Made by a program: the position numbers and the translations under genes. From Deinococcus sp. AB2017081 (lineage in GTDB: Bacteria; Deinococcota; Deinococci; Deinococcales; Deinococcaceae), in contig NZ_CP140098.1 in assembly GCF_034440735.1 (NCBI RefSeq), positions 1,109,501 through 1,173,500 of the forward strand: DNA of 64,000 nt, written 5' to 3'. Below are positions 1 through 8,500 of this stretch, in pieces. Position 1 is the first letter of the stretch. Every line of letters begins with the position of its first letter. Below the pieces are notes generated by a model that saw only the letters and a program-made list of their open reading frames with translations, did not search any database and had not been told where the DNA came from.

Positions 1-1391
1 GGGCCGAACGCGGCGTCCTGCACTACACCCGCGTGTCGCTCCCACAGGCACGGCTGGCCGTGGACACCGCCGTGGAACTCGGCCGCCTGAGCGCCGACGA
101 GCTGCCCCTCTTCGACGGCGAGGGTGGTGCCGAGGGCCGCATCTATCTGCCGCACGTGCTGCGGGCCGAGAAGAAACTGGCCGGGCTGATCCGCACGCTG
201 ATTGCCACGCCCCCGGCGGGCGACGAGTGGACGGTGCCGGCGGGCGCGGCGGCGGGGCTGTCGGCGGAGCAGGCGGGGGTGCTGGGCCTGCTGGGTGACC
301 ACCGGCTGGTGGTGCTCACGGGTGGCCCCGGTACCGGCAAGAGCACGACCACGCGGGCCGTGGCCGACCTCGCCACGCGGCTGGGACTGGAGGTCGCGCT
401 GTGTGCCCCCACCGGCAAGGCCGCGAGGCGCCTGGGCGAGGTCACGGGCCGCAGCGCCAGCACCGTGCACCGCCTGCTCGGGTACGGCCCGGCGGGGTTC
501 CGGCACAACCACCTGGAGCCGGCTCCCTACGACCTGTTCATCGTGGACGAGGTCTCGATGATGGGCGACGGCCTGATGCTCTCGCTGCTCGCGGCGGTGC
601 CACCGGGGGCCCGGGTGCTGCTGGTGGGCGACACCGACCAGCTGCCCCCGGTCGATGCGGGGCTGCCGCTCCTGGCCATCGCCCAGGCCGCCCCCACGGT
701 GCGCCTGACCCAGGTGTACCGACAGGCGGCCGAGAATCCGATCATCCGCGCCGCGCACGGGCTGCTGCACGGCCGCGCCCCCGAGTGGGGCGACCCCCGG
801 CTGAACCTCACCGAGACCGATCCGGACGGCGGCGCCCGGCGCGTGGCCCTGATGGTGCGTGAACTCGGCGGCCCCGCGCAGGTTCAGGTGCTCACGCCCA
901 TGCGCAAGGGGCCGCTGGGCATGGACCACCTGAACCACCACCTCCAGTCGCTGTTCAATCCCGGCGAGGGCGGCGTCCGCATCGGCGAGGGCGAGGCCCG
1001 GCCCGGTGACGTGGTCGTGCAGACGAAGAACGACTACACCAACGAGGTCTTCAACGGCACGCTGGGCACCGTGCTCAAGGTAGAGGGCAGCCGGCTGACC
1101 GTGGATTTCGACGGGAACGTCGTGGAACTCGCCGGCGCCGAGCTCTTCAACCTCCAGCTCGGCTACGCGCTGACGGTGCACCGGGCCCAGGGCAGTGAAT
1201 GGGGCACGGTGCTGGGCGTGCTGCACGAGGCGCACATGCCCATGCTGTCACGCAACCTGGTGTACACGGCCCTGACCCGCGCCCGCGAGCGCTTCTACTC
1301 GGCCGGCTCGGCCAGCGCGTGGCAGACCGCCGCGAGCCGCCTGCGCGAGGCCCGCAACACGGCCCTGCTGGAACGCATCCGCGCCCGCTAG
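1..1391 (+). CDS. recD2: RecD2-family ATP-dependent DNA helicase, 3' part (5' end outside window)
   Basis: SF1 helicase of the RecD2 type, a 5'-3' DNA helicase used in DNA repair in bacteria without RecBCD. The reading frame is open to the window edge (codons from base 3), so about 463 C-terminal residues are seen; family members are roughly 700 residues long. Visible motifs: Walker A GGPGTGKST (about 321-347), Walker B IVDEVSMM (about 541-564), the Q-loop region VGDTDQLPPV, VYRQ, and the C-terminal motifs LTVHRAQGSEW and YTALTRAR. The N-terminal helix-hairpin region that defines RecD2 lies outside the window, so the subtype call rests on the C-terminal motifs and the host. Stop TAG at 1389-1391. 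Confidence 0.93.
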   Translation, partial: AERGVLHYTRVSLPQARLAVDTAVELGRLSADELPLFDGEGGAEGRIYLPHVLRAEKKLAGLIRTLIATPPAGDEWTVPAGAAAGLSAEQAGVLGLLGDHRLVVLTGGPGTGKSTTTRAVADLATRLGLEVALCAPTGKAARRLGEVTGRSASTVHRLLGYGPAGFRHNHLEPAPYDLFIVDEVSMMGDGLMLSLLAAVPPGARVLLVGDTDQLPPVDAGLPLLAIAQAAPTVRLTQVYRQAAENPIIRAAHGLLHGRAPEWGDPRLNLTETDPDGGARRVALMVRELGGPAQVQVLTPMRKGPLGMDHLNHHLQSLFNPGEGGVRIGEGEARPGDVVVQTKNDYTNEVFNGTLGTVLKVEGSRLTVDFDGNVVELAGAELFNLQLGYALTVHRAQGSEWGTVLGVLHEAHMPMLSRNLVYTALTRARERFYSAGSASAWQTAASRLREARNTALLERIRAR

Positions 1392-1397
1392 GCCCGC

Positions 1398-1595
1398 ATG
1401 GGGCCGCTGCCCGGCGTGCGCTTCACCCCGGACGGGTGGCTCGTGAACCTGTCCGGCCCGGATCCGGACGCGCAGACCTTCCTGCCGGCCGCCCGGCGCA
1501 TCCACGGGCCGCTCGACCCCCTGTCGGCAGAGTTCAGAGATCTTGAGGGTTGCCCTCAATATCTCCGAACCGAGCGAGGCGAGTCCCTGAAATGA
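1398..1595 (+). CDS. short unknown ORF downstream of recD2
   Basis: A 65-codon ORF starting with ATG seven bases after the recD2 stop. I do not recognise the product. Residues 1-45 have normal coding character for this genome (start MGPLPGVRFTPDGW), but from about base 1537 the ORF runs into a hairpin and a palindromic repeat-like stretch, so the last 20 residues look non-coding. No clear ribosome binding site is visible. It is read in the same frame as the kinase fragment that follows after the TGA. It may be the 5' stump of a gene that lost its 3' part at the junction near 1537. Confidence 0.3.
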   Translation: MGPLPGVRFTPDGWLVNLSGPDPDAQTFLPAARRIHGPLDPLSAEFRDLEGCPQYLRTERGESLK

Positions 1596-1600
1596 CGGCG
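1537..1600. repeat. hairpin plus REP-like palindromic stretch at a gene-fragment junction
   Basis: Bases 1543-1549 (TTGAGGG) pair with 1553-1559 (CCCTCAA) across a TTG loop. The stem extends past one mismatch with GAGAT 1537-1541 and ATCTC 1561-1565. It is followed by ACCGAGCGAGGCGAGT (1569-1584), which resembles the inverse of the stretch at 10883-10902. The stretch sits between two incomplete-looking coding fragments and could be a mobile-element footprint or a small dispersed repeat. Confidence 0.5.
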
Positions 1601-1601
1601 G

Positions 1602-1916
1602 TTGGAACTGGAAACCGCTGTGTGGATGCGGGTGGTCAGCCTGGGCACGCCGGTGATCCTGGACTCGGGCTTCTGGACGCGCCGCCGCCGGGATACGCTG
1701 CGCGCCCAGGCGGCGGCGCTGGGCGTGCCCCTGACCCTGTACGCGCTGGACGTCCCGCATGCCCAGGGGCGGGCACGCGTCGCGCGTCGCCACGCCCTGC
1801 CCGGCGCGCTGCCCCTCGTCGGGAACGCCGTTGATGTCCTGTGGACGCGGTTCGAGCCGCTGGAGCCGGACGAGGAGGCCGTCCGGGTGCCGGGCGCACC
1901 AGCACATGACCTCTGA
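1602..1916 (+). pseudogene. C-terminal fragment of an AAA-type (AAA_33-like) kinase/ATPase
   Basis: An open frame of 104 codons whose product reads like the second half of a small P-loop kinase: GTPVILDSGFWTRRRRDTLR followed by a strand LTLYALDVP and VARR, as in predicted nucleotide kinases of the AAA_33 group, where an aspartate-containing strand is followed by arginine-rich lid residues. The N-terminal Walker A loop expected for the family is absent, and directly upstream lies the hairpin/repeat junction. The only start is TTG at 1602, without a ribosome binding site. I read it as a 5'-truncated remnant. A new short gene is the less likely alternative. Confidence 0.5.
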
Positions 1917-1932
1917 CAGAAGTGTCACGACA

Positions 1933-1989
1933 CCCCACCTGAATGTGGGGTTCTGGGGTTCCGCCCCCCAGGCAGGGGTGAGGCACCCC
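1933..1989. other. two short hairpins upstream of the pilin operon
   Basis: CCCCAC 1933-1938 pairs with GTGGGG 1945-1950. GGGGTG 1975-1980 pairs with CACCCC 1984-1989 across an AGG loop. There is no T-tract. They lie in the 97-base gap before the pilin genes, and either terminate read-through from upstream or form part of the operon's 5' leader. Confidence 0.4.
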
Positions 1990-2013
1990 GCCCCGATCCT
2001 CCATACTCGGGCC

Positions 2014-4071
2014 ATGAGATTTCCCCACCGGACGCAGGGCGCGACGCTGATCGTGTCGGTGCTGTTCGTCATGTTGATCCTGGCTGTGATCATGGCGGTC
2101 ACGGCCCAGGTGACCCTCTCGACCCGGCGTTCGAGCGCCGACCAGCAGCGCATCCTGGCGGCACGCTACGCCGCCGAATCCGGCGTGGCGCAGGTGCAGT
2201 CCCGGCTGCGGGCCATGAAGTCCCTGCTGGACGCCTCCAGCATTGCGCCCACCGTGGGGGATCCGGTGGTCGAGGCCCGTATCCGTGACCTGTGCGGTGT
2301 GAGCGTGCTGCCGGCCCCCACGGCTGCGGGCGCGGTGGTGTGCACCTTCCCGGACACCGGGCTGTCCGGGAACGCGGCGCGGGTCGGGATCTTCGATCTG
2401 GCGGTCAGCGCCGACGACTTTGCCGATCAGGGGTTCCGGCGAACGACCGCCACGGACCGCGCCCGGTTCTGGATGACCATGTTCTCCGGTCAGGCGGCGA
2501 CCGAGTACAGCGGTACGGGCGGCGACGGCAGCACCTACCGCGTGGCCTACGGCCTGACGCCCACCGAACTGCGCCGGTACGCGGAGAGCGAGTACCGGCT
2601 GTACTTCACGGTGCCGTCCGTGACGGCGCACGGCATCACGCCGCTCGCCACGCAGCGGCTCCAGGTGCGGGCCTCCGGCGGCTCCAGCGTCTCGACGTAT
2701 CTCCGGATCGGCCGGGGCTCCTTCGCCCGCTACGCGCTGTTCACCAACCACCACTTCCAGAGCGCCGGTGCCGAGGCTGACGGCCAGCGGATCAACTTCA
2801 CTGGCCGCACGCTGTTCAGCGGCCCGGTGCACACCAACCAGCACTTCCTGTTCGAGGGCAACCCGGATCCGGCGGGACAGCCGGTCTTCTGGGGACCGGT
2901 CACCAGCGCCGGCTGTCCGACCGGCGGGATCGGGCCGGTCACCGCTCCGGACGGAACCGTCGGGGAGGGCTGCACCGTGACCGCGCAGGCCGGCGCGTTC
3001 TTCGATTCGACCGCACAGACCTTCGTCGGCCAGGATGCGATGACGCCCTCGCCGGACGCGCCCGTGTCCGGGGACAACGCGCCGCAGTTCAACAACACCG
3101 TGACGTGGAATTCGGACTATGAACCGTTGCCCACCAGCAACCAGTACCAGAACGCGGCGGCCATCCAGGGCGGCCTGCACCTGAGTGGGGATGTCACGGA
3201 ACTGCAGCTGTACCGCGACATCATCGCGGGGCAGGAAGTCCAGCGCATCACGTACACCCAGGGCGGCACGACCGTGAACCTGTCGTATGGCCCTGGTGGT
3301 GCCCTGCGGCGGCTTGATCCGTCCGGGACGTGGGTGGCGGCCCTGCGGGGTCCGGACGGCTCGATCGGTTCCACCGGTACTCCCGCGACCTTCAACGGGG
3401 TCATCTCGGTCGAGGGCGGCCGCATCCAGAACCTGAACGGCGGCCCGAACGCGGCGCAGCCCCTGCCGGCGGGGGCGAGCATCGCCAGCTTCGCGGGCGT
3501 GACCGTCGCAGCCAGCGGTGACGTGGACATCACCAGTTCGCTGCGGTACACCGAACCGCCGTGCAGCGGGGAGAACACCGGGGCCGCTCCGGCGCCCTGC
3601 GACAACCTGGCCGCGCGGAACATCTTGGGCGTGTATTCCAGCCAGGGGGATGTGAATCTGATCAGCCCGCGCAGCTGCCCCGGTGGGGACGGCACATGCC
3701 CCAGCCTGGGTGAGGATCCCGAGATCAATGCCGTCCTGATGGCCAGCCAGGGGGCCGTCCAGGTGCGCGGCTTCGACCAGGGAGCGCCGCTGGGCCGCGT
3801 GAAACTGATCGGTGGCGTGATCGAGAACTACTACGGGGCCTTCGGGCGCTTCAACGACAGTGGCCCCACCAACGGCTACGGGCGGAACTTCATCTACGAT
3901 CAGCGCACCGCCGACGGCTTCGCGCCCCCGTTCTTCGCCGCGCAGCGGGACTGGCAGATCGAGCTGTTCACCGTCGCTGCCGACGGAACATCGGCGAAAC
4001 TCGATGCCGACGACGGCCGGGGGATCCGGCTGCAGGGCGACGCGGTCGCGGTCGGTGGAGACACGCCGTGA
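2014..4071 (+). CDS. PilX-like / DUF4900-type pilus assembly protein
   Basis: A 685-residue protein with one N-terminal hydrophobic helix (about residues 13-37, LIVSVLFVMLILAVIMAV) after a short basic leader, then a helical region rich in polar residues (TLSTRRSSADQQRILAARYAAESG) as in PilX and type II secretion K-type proteins. A large extracytoplasmic domain with many Gly, Thr, Asn and a few Cys follows, resembling the DUF4900 proteins of Deinococcus. The start chosen is ATG 2014, because it places the leader directly before the hydrophobic helix; the frame is open 85 codons further upstream. It lacks the Glu5 of typical pilins. First gene of a four-gene coupled unit with three prepilin-like proteins, so it is probably a tip or minor component of a type IV pilus or competence pseudopilus. 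Confidence 0.8.
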   Translation: MRFPHRTQGATLIVSVLFVMLILAVIMAVTAQVTLSTRRSSADQQRILAARYAAESGVAQVQSRLRAMKSLLDASSIAPTVGDPVVEARIRDLCGVSVLPAPTAAGAVVCTFPDTGLSGNAARVGIFDLAVSADDFADQGFRRTTATDRARFWMTMFSGQAATEYSGTGGDGSTYRVAYGLTPTELRRYAESEYRLYFTVPSVTAHGITPLATQRLQVRASGGSSVSTYLRIGRGSFARYALFTNHHFQSAGAEADGQRINFTGRTLFSGPVHTNQHFLFEGNPDPAGQPVFWGPVTSAGCPTGGIGPVTAPDGTVGEGCTVTAQAGAFFDSTAQTFVGQDAMTPSPDAPVSGDNAPQFNNTVTWNSDYEPLPTSNQYQNAAAIQGGLHLSGDVTELQLYRDIIAGQEVQRITYTQGGTTVNLSYGPGGALRRLDPSGTWVAALRGPDGSIGSTGTPATFNGVISVEGGRIQNLNGGPNAAQPLPAGASIASFAGVTVAASGDVDITSSLRYTEPPCSGENTGAAPAPCDNLAARNILGVYSSQGDVNLISPRSCPGGDGTCPSLGEDPEINAVLMASQGAVQVRGFDQGAPLGRVKLIGGVIENYYGAFGRFNDSGPTNGYGRNFIYDQRTADGFAPPFFAAQRDWQIELFTVAADGTSAKLDADDGRGIRLQGDAVAVGGDTP

Positions 4072-4529
4072 CGGCCCGGTTCCGGCGGGGGGGCTTCACC
4101 CTGATCGAGGTGCTGCTCGTCATGGCGATTCTTGCCGTCGTCATGGGCGTGCTTGGCCTGCTCCTGGTGCGCAGTCTGCGCCAGACCCAGCTGCGCGAGG
4201 CGGCGTCGCAGGTGGCCGGTGACCTGCGGCGGGTGCGGGCCGACGCCCAGAAGACCGGGCAGGACAGTACCCTGACCCTGGCGGCAGCGGGCAGCAGGTA
4301 TACCATGCAGGCCGGCAGCACGGCGGCCCGCGTGGTCGAGGTGCCCAATCAGGTCACCGTGACCCCGGTGAGCGGTGAGCCTCGGATCACGTACCGCCCG
4401 CCCTTCGGCACCCTGGGCGCAGAGGGTGCGGTGTGGGCGGTGCAGAGCCCGGCGGCCGCCGATCTGCGGCTGTACGTGAAGATCGTGGGAATCACTGGGA
4501 AGGTGATGATCAGTGGGACGGCAGACTGA
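4068..4529 (+). CDS. type IV prepilin-like protein (GspH/FimT type)
   Basis: 153 residues. The N-terminus MTARFRRGGFTLIEVLLVMA carries the prepilin signature: a glycine before the cleavage site, then FTLIE with the conserved Glu5, and a single hydrophobic helix to about residue 30. The rest fits the GspH/FimT group (a helix with RQTQLREAASQVAGDLRRVRADA, then beta-rich sequence). It would be cut and N-methylated by PilD and would enter a pilus or pseudopilus as a minor subunit. The start is GTG 4068 in the overlap GTGA with the previous stop, so translation is coupled. Confidence 0.87.
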   Translation: MTARFRRGGFTLIEVLLVMAILAVVMGVLGLLLVRSLRQTQLREAASQVAGDLRRVRADAQKTGQDSTLTLAAAGSRYTMQAGSTAARVVEVPNQVTVTPVSGEPRITYRPPFGTLGAEGAVWAVQSPAAADLRLYVKIVGITGKVMISGTAD

Positions 4530-4995
4530 GACGCATATGGAACGGGGCGGGCGGCTGCACGGGGCCCACGCCGGCTTCACCATCATCGAGATCCTGGTGA
4601 CCATCGCGCTGCTCAGCGTGATCGTGCTGGTCGTCCTGACGCCCCTGACCGGCTTCTTCGGCCTGACCCGGCGCAGCAACGACCAGGTGACAGCCACGCA
4701 GATCACGCAGCGGGCCCTGGAGACCATCCGGGGCGAGTGGCTCAGCGTGGCCCGCTACGATCAGCGGTGCGTGAAGACCCCCCTGCCGACGACCTTTCCC
4801 CCCCTGGACATCCAGATCACGAACCTCGACCCGGACGGCCAGAGCCTGGGAAGCGTGCCGTGGCGCGGCGAATGCGACGCGGTGGCTCCCCTCAGCCCCC
4901 CGGACCGCGCCCCGCTGCGCCGCGTGCAGGTCACCCGTTCGGACGATACGGGCCGGGTGCTGTCGCAGCTGACCGTGCTCGTCGACCGGCCATGA
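4513..4995 (+). CDS. type IV prepilin-like protein (PilV/GspI type)
   Basis: 160 residues from GTG 4513, which has AAGGTGAT seven bases upstream; ATG 4537 would give 152 residues but has a poor ribosome binding site. The prepilin motif is AGFTIIEILVTIALLSV with Glu5 and one hydrophobic helix. The body has two to three Cys (RCVKTPLP, GECDA) that could form a disulfide in the periplasm. It overlaps the preceding pilin gene by 17 bases and the next gene by ATGA. Its role is as a minor pilin of the same apparatus. Confidence 0.85.
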   Translation: MGRQTETHMERGGRLHGAHAGFTIIEILVTIALLSVIVLVVLTPLTGFFGLTRRSNDQVTATQITQRALETIRGEWLSVARYDQRCVKTPLPTTFPPLDIQITNLDPDGQSLGSVPWRGECDAVAPLSPPDRAPLRRVQVTRSDDTGRVLSQLTVLVDRP

Positions 4996-5831
4996 GCCGC
5001 GCTGCTGGTCGCCGGCACGCCGGAGCCGGGTTCACCCTGATCGAGCTGCTGGTCGCGCTGGCCCTGGGCGTGGTCATCCTGGCCGTGGTGAGCGACCTGC
5101 TGATCTCGTCGTCGCGCAGCGCGTCGGATCTCCAGGGCCGCAACGAGCTGCTGGAGGAGAGTCAGATCGCCCAGAACTACGTGGTGGGCCAATTGCGCGA
5201 GGCCGTCTACGTCTTTGCGCCGGGCACGGCCCTGAACCTGGGCACCGACGCCACCACCCGGCGGCCCGGCGGCAGCGCGTGGCAGGTGGGCAGCGCCGAG
5301 TGGCCGGTCGTGTCCGTGGTGCGCCCCCCGCAGCGCGTCGACCGTCCCTGCGCCACGCCGTCCGGGCCCGACCCGGAGGCGTGCTATCAGTTTCTGGCGT
5401 ACTACCCCCTGCCGCGCGACAGCTGGGTGGACGGCACCAGCGGCGCGGACGACCCCGGCCCGGACGCGGTGAACGGGAACCGCTGGGTGCTGGTCGAATA
5501 CCGCGCCATCTACGCGGCGGCCCCACCACTCGCCACGCTGGGCGGGGCGACCTACGCCCCCCCGGCCGGCGGCGCGGCGCGGCTGCTGCTGGACTATGTG
5601 CAGCCGCCGGCGCTGGCGCTGCCGGACACCCCGCCCCTGTTCACCCTGGACAACCTCCGCACGACCGGCACGTGGACGCAGGCTCCGGGCGATATCGGCG
5701 TGACCGTGAACCTCGCCGCGTCGCGCCGGATCGCGGGGCGGGACGTGACCGTGCCGAACCGGGGGACGGAGGCCGCCGCGTCGGTCACGACGGTGGTGGC
5801 GGTGCCGCGCAACCTGGGCAAGCTGCCGTAG
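4992..5831 (+). CDS. type IV prepilin-like protein (PilW/GspJ type)
   Basis: 279 residues from the ATG at 4992, which overlaps the upstream TGA. The prepilin motif is AGAGFTLIELLVALALGVVIL with Glu5, followed by the polar helix SSRSASDLQGRNELLEESQ that is typical of PilW/ComGF-like minor pilins. The C-terminal 200 residues are beta-rich, with two Cys (RPCATPSG, EACYQF). Last gene of the pilin unit. A noncoding gap of 108 bases separates it from pyrG. Confidence 0.85.
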   Translation: MSRAAGRRHAGAGFTLIELLVALALGVVILAVVSDLLISSSRSASDLQGRNELLEESQIAQNYVVGQLREAVYVFAPGTALNLGTDATTRRPGGSAWQVGSAEWPVVSVVRPPQRVDRPCATPSGPDPEACYQFLAYYPLPRDSWVDGTSGADDPGPDAVNGNRWVLVEYRAIYAAAPPLATLGGATYAPPAGGAARLLLDYVQPPALALPDTPPLFTLDNLRTTGTWTQAPGDIGVTVNLAASRRIAGRDVTVPNRGTEAAASVTTVVAVPRNLGKLP

Positions 5832-5939
5832 GTGCCCCCCGGTGCCGGCGTGCTATCCTGAAATCCCGGAGGCCGAGCGCCCCGGTTTTTCATTTTGGCC
5901 CCACCCCACCGCGTCTGGGGGTCATGCGCTCGGAAGGAC

Positions 5940-7604
5940 ATGAAGTACATTTTCGTCACCGGCGGTGTGGTCAGCAGTCTCGGCAAGGGGGTCGCCAGCG
6001 CCAGCCTGGGTGCCCTGCTGCGGGCCCGCGGCTACCGCGTCACGGCCGTGAAGATCGATCCGTACATCAACATCGATGCCGGCACCATGCGCCCCTACGA
6101 GCACGGCGAGGTCTTCGTGACCGCGTCCGGCGCCGAGACGGACCTGGACATCGGCAACTACGAGCGCTTCCTCGATCTGGACATCCCGCCGGGCAGCAAC
6201 ATCACGACCGGGCAGGTCTACCAGGAGGTCATCCGCAAGGAGCGGGCCGGGGACTACCTGTCGCAGACGGTGCAGGTCATCCCGCATGTCACCGACGAGA
6301 TCAAGCGCCGCATCCGCGCGGCTGGCGAGTCGGCGGGTGCCGAGATCGTGCTGATCGAGGTCGGCGGCACGGTGGGCGACATCGAGTCGCTGCCGTTCCT
6401 GGAGGCCATCCGGCAGTTCCGCTTCGACGAGGGCGACGAGAACGTCCTGTTCCTGCACCTGACGCTGGTGCCGTACCTGGGCACCAGTAACGAGTTCAAG
6501 ACCAAGCCGACCCAGCACAGTGTGGCGACCCTGCGCTCCGTGGGCATCAGCCCGGACATCGTCATGGTGCGCAGCAAGGAGAAACTCCCGCCGGAGATCA
6601 CCCGCAAGATCGCGCTCTTCACCAGCGTGCGCGAGAACCGGGTGTTCTCCAGCTACGACGTCTCGCACGTGTACGAGGTGCCGCTGGCGCTGGAGGAGCA
6701 GGGCCTGGGCAAGGCCGTCGAGGACCTGCTGGGCCTGGAGCGCACCATGCCGAACCTGGGTGTGTGGACGAACGCCGTGCGCACCATCAAGCAGCCCACC
6801 CGGGAAGTGACCATCGCCATCGCCGGGAAGTACACGGCCATGCCCGACGCGTACCTGAGCCTGATGGAGTCGCTGACGCACGCCGGGATCGCCAACGACG
6901 CCCGCGTGAACATCCGGTGGGTGAACGCCGAGGAACTGGCCGAGGGCGGTGACCTGGCCACGCAGCTGGGCGACGCCGACGGCATCCTGGTGCCCGGCGG
7001 CTTCGGGATCCGCGGGATCGAGGGCAAGATCCGCGCGGCCGAATACGCCCGCACCCACGCGGTGCCGTATCTGGGCATCTGCCTGGGCATGCAGATCGCG
7101 GTGATCGAGTATGCCCGGCACGTGGCCGGTCTGACCGGGGCCAACAGCAGCGAATTCGACGAGTACGCGCCTCACCGTGTCATCGACCTGATGCCCGAGC
7201 AGCTGGACGTGGCCGGCATGGGCGGCACGATGCGCCTGGGCGACTGGCCCATGGAACTCGCGGCCGGGAGCACCATTGCCGCGCTGTACGGTGTTCCGCA
7301 GGGCGGCACGGTACGCGAACGCCACCGCCACCGCTTCGAGGTGAATCCGGCCTACACGGATCAGCTCGGGGCCGCCGGCCTGACCATCAGCGGCGTGACG
7401 CCGGGGATGAACGGGCGCGGCGCGGGGCTCGTCGAGAGCATCGAGATCCAGGGGCACCCGTTCTTCGTGGCGCTCCAGGCGCACCCGGAATTCAAGAGCC
7501 GTCCCATGCGGCCCAGTCCACCGTTTGCCGGCTTTGTCGCGGCGGCGCTGGCCCAGAAAGCCCACGCGTCCGCCCAGGCCGTGGGCGCCACCGTCCAGGG
7601 CTGA
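5940..7604 (+). CDS. pyrG: CTP synthase (glutamine-hydrolysing)
   Basis: 554 residues. Makes CTP from UTP, ATP and glutamine, the last step of pyrimidine nucleotide synthesis in the cytoplasm. The start MKYIFVTGGVVSSLGKG is the standard family N-terminus and P-loop, which fixes ATG 5940; the frame is open for 15 more codons upstream. KIDPYINIDAGTM and HGEVFV follow. The class I glutamine amidotransferase domain has GICLGMQ with the nucleophilic Cys and the catalytic pair in QAHPEFKSRP near the C-terminus. Length is as expected. Other pyrimidine genes of the window (pyrR-pyrB-pyrC) are 40 kb away, so it is expressed separately. It converges on coaE. Confidence 0.97.
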   Translation: MKYIFVTGGVVSSLGKGVASASLGALLRARGYRVTAVKIDPYINIDAGTMRPYEHGEVFVTASGAETDLDIGNYERFLDLDIPPGSNITTGQVYQEVIRKERAGDYLSQTVQVIPHVTDEIKRRIRAAGESAGAEIVLIEVGGTVGDIESLPFLEAIRQFRFDEGDENVLFLHLTLVPYLGTSNEFKTKPTQHSVATLRSVGISPDIVMVRSKEKLPPEITRKIALFTSVRENRVFSSYDVSHVYEVPLALEEQGLGKAVEDLLGLERTMPNLGVWTNAVRTIKQPTREVTIAIAGKYTAMPDAYLSLMESLTHAGIANDARVNIRWVNAEELAEGGDLATQLGDADGILVPGGFGIRGIEGKIRAAEYARTHAVPYLGICLGMQIAVIEYARHVAGLTGANSSEFDEYAPHRVIDLMPEQLDVAGMGGTMRLGDWPMELAAGSTIAALYGVPQGGTVRERHRHRFEVNPAYTDQLGAAGLTISGVTPGMNGRGAGLVESIEIQGHPFFVALQAHPEFKSRPMRPSPPFAGFVAAALAQKAHASAQAVGATVQG

Positions 7605-7620
7605 GCAGCCCTCAGCCCTG
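7596..7620. terminator. hairpin spanning the pyrG and coaE stop codons
   Basis: CAGGGCTGA 7596-7604 pairs perfectly with TCAGCCCTG 7612-7620 across a 7-base loop. The two stop codons of the convergent genes form part of the two arms, so this is a very compact bidirectional stop signal. No long T-tract. Confidence 0.6.
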
Positions 7621-8235
7621 AGTGGGGCGCAGCTGGATGCCGAGCGTGTGCAGCGCGGCGTCCAGCTGCGCCCCCAGCGCTTCCGGCGGGCCGGCGTTGT
7701 CGATGACGACGTCGGCCCGCCGCCGTTTCTCGTCTGCGGGCGTCTGCCGGGCGTCGCGGGCCAGCACCTCCTCGCGGCTCAGGCCGCTGCGGGCCATGAC
7801 GCGCCGGACACGCTGCTCCAGTGGCGCGTCCACGACCAGCACGGCGTCCATCTGGGCGTCCAGTCCACCCTCGAACAGCAGGGGAACGTCCTGCACGATC
7901 CACGGCTCGCCGCGCCGCGCGGCCTCCTGCTCCAGCGCGGCCATGCGTGCCCGCACGCGCGGATGCACGATGGCGTTCAGGTCGGCCAGCGCGGCCGGAT
8001 CGCCGAAGACACGTCCCGACAGCGCGGCGCGGTCAAGCTGCCCCCCCACGACCGTCCCCGGGAACCGCGCCCCGATCTGCGCGACCACGGCCGGCTCCTG
8101 CGTGACCAGCCGCGCCTGCTCGTCGGCGTCCAGCACGGTCAGGCCCCGCGCCCGCAGCAGCGCCGCCACGCTGCTCTTGCCGGCCCCGATGCTGCCAGTC
8201 AGGCCCAGCCGTCCGGGTTGGTGCACTTCGCTCAT
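7612..8235 (-). CDS. coaE: dephospho-CoA kinase
   Basis: 207 residues. Phosphorylates the 3' hydroxyl of dephospho-CoA, the last step of coenzyme A synthesis. The P-loop is [14 protein letters not shown] at residues 10-22; LDADEQAR holds the conserved DxD-like acidic pair; [19 protein letters not shown] and [21 protein letters not shown] are the family's CoA-binding and lid motifs. The start [14 protein letters not shown] (ATG, 8235) is chosen because it puts the P-loop at the normal distance; the ORF continues 59 codons further up without family sequence. Confidence 0.95.
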   Translation of the reverse strand: MSEVHQPGRLGLTGSIGAGKSSVAALLRARGLTVLDADEQARLVTQEPAVVAQIGARFPGTVVGGQLDRAALSGRVFGDPAALADLNAIVHPRVRARMAALEQEAARRGEPWIVQDVPLLFEGGLDAQMDAVLVVDAPLEQRVRRVMARSGLSREEVLARDARQTPADEKRRRADVVIDNAGPPEALGAQLDAALHTLGIQLRPTQG

Positions 8236-8333
8236 CCTGGACGCACTGTAGGGCACGCCCGCCTGCCACATGGACAGAGAGTCTGAACGGGGGCCGCTGC
8301 CTTCGCAGCACAGCCGCATCCCGTAACGCTCAA

Positions 8334-8356
8334 CGTTAATGAAACATATCTTAACG
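8334..8356. promoter_or_regulatory. dyad CGTTAA-N11-TTAACG upstream of the membrane protein gene
   Basis: A 6-base perfect inverted repeat (8334-8339 and 8351-8356) in an AT-rich island of an otherwise GC-rich region, located between coaE and the gene starting at 8501. It is possibly a regulator site; the protein is unknown. A TATCAT hexamer at 8420-8425 could be the -10 of the downstream gene. Confidence 0.35.
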
Positions 8357-8500
8357 CCGTTCTGGACGCTCCCCAGCGGGGGCGGCCGCTTGTGCGGTGG
8401 CGCACGGTTCACATGCCGTTATCATGACTATGTCAGGGAGAAGTCAGGTCAATCGACCGGCGGTTGCCACGTGTGCGTGGAGGAACCAAGGAGTGTTGTT

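Noticed and set aside
1636..3180. Long minus-strand open frame of 514 codons across the pilin gene
   Set aside because: It is antisense to a well-supported CDS; long antisense frames are a normal effect of high third-position GC. No recognisable domain.
4060..4075. Possible frameshift between the first two pilin genes
   Set aside because: The GTGA overlap is an ordinary stop-start overlap and the second protein begins with its own prepilin leader.
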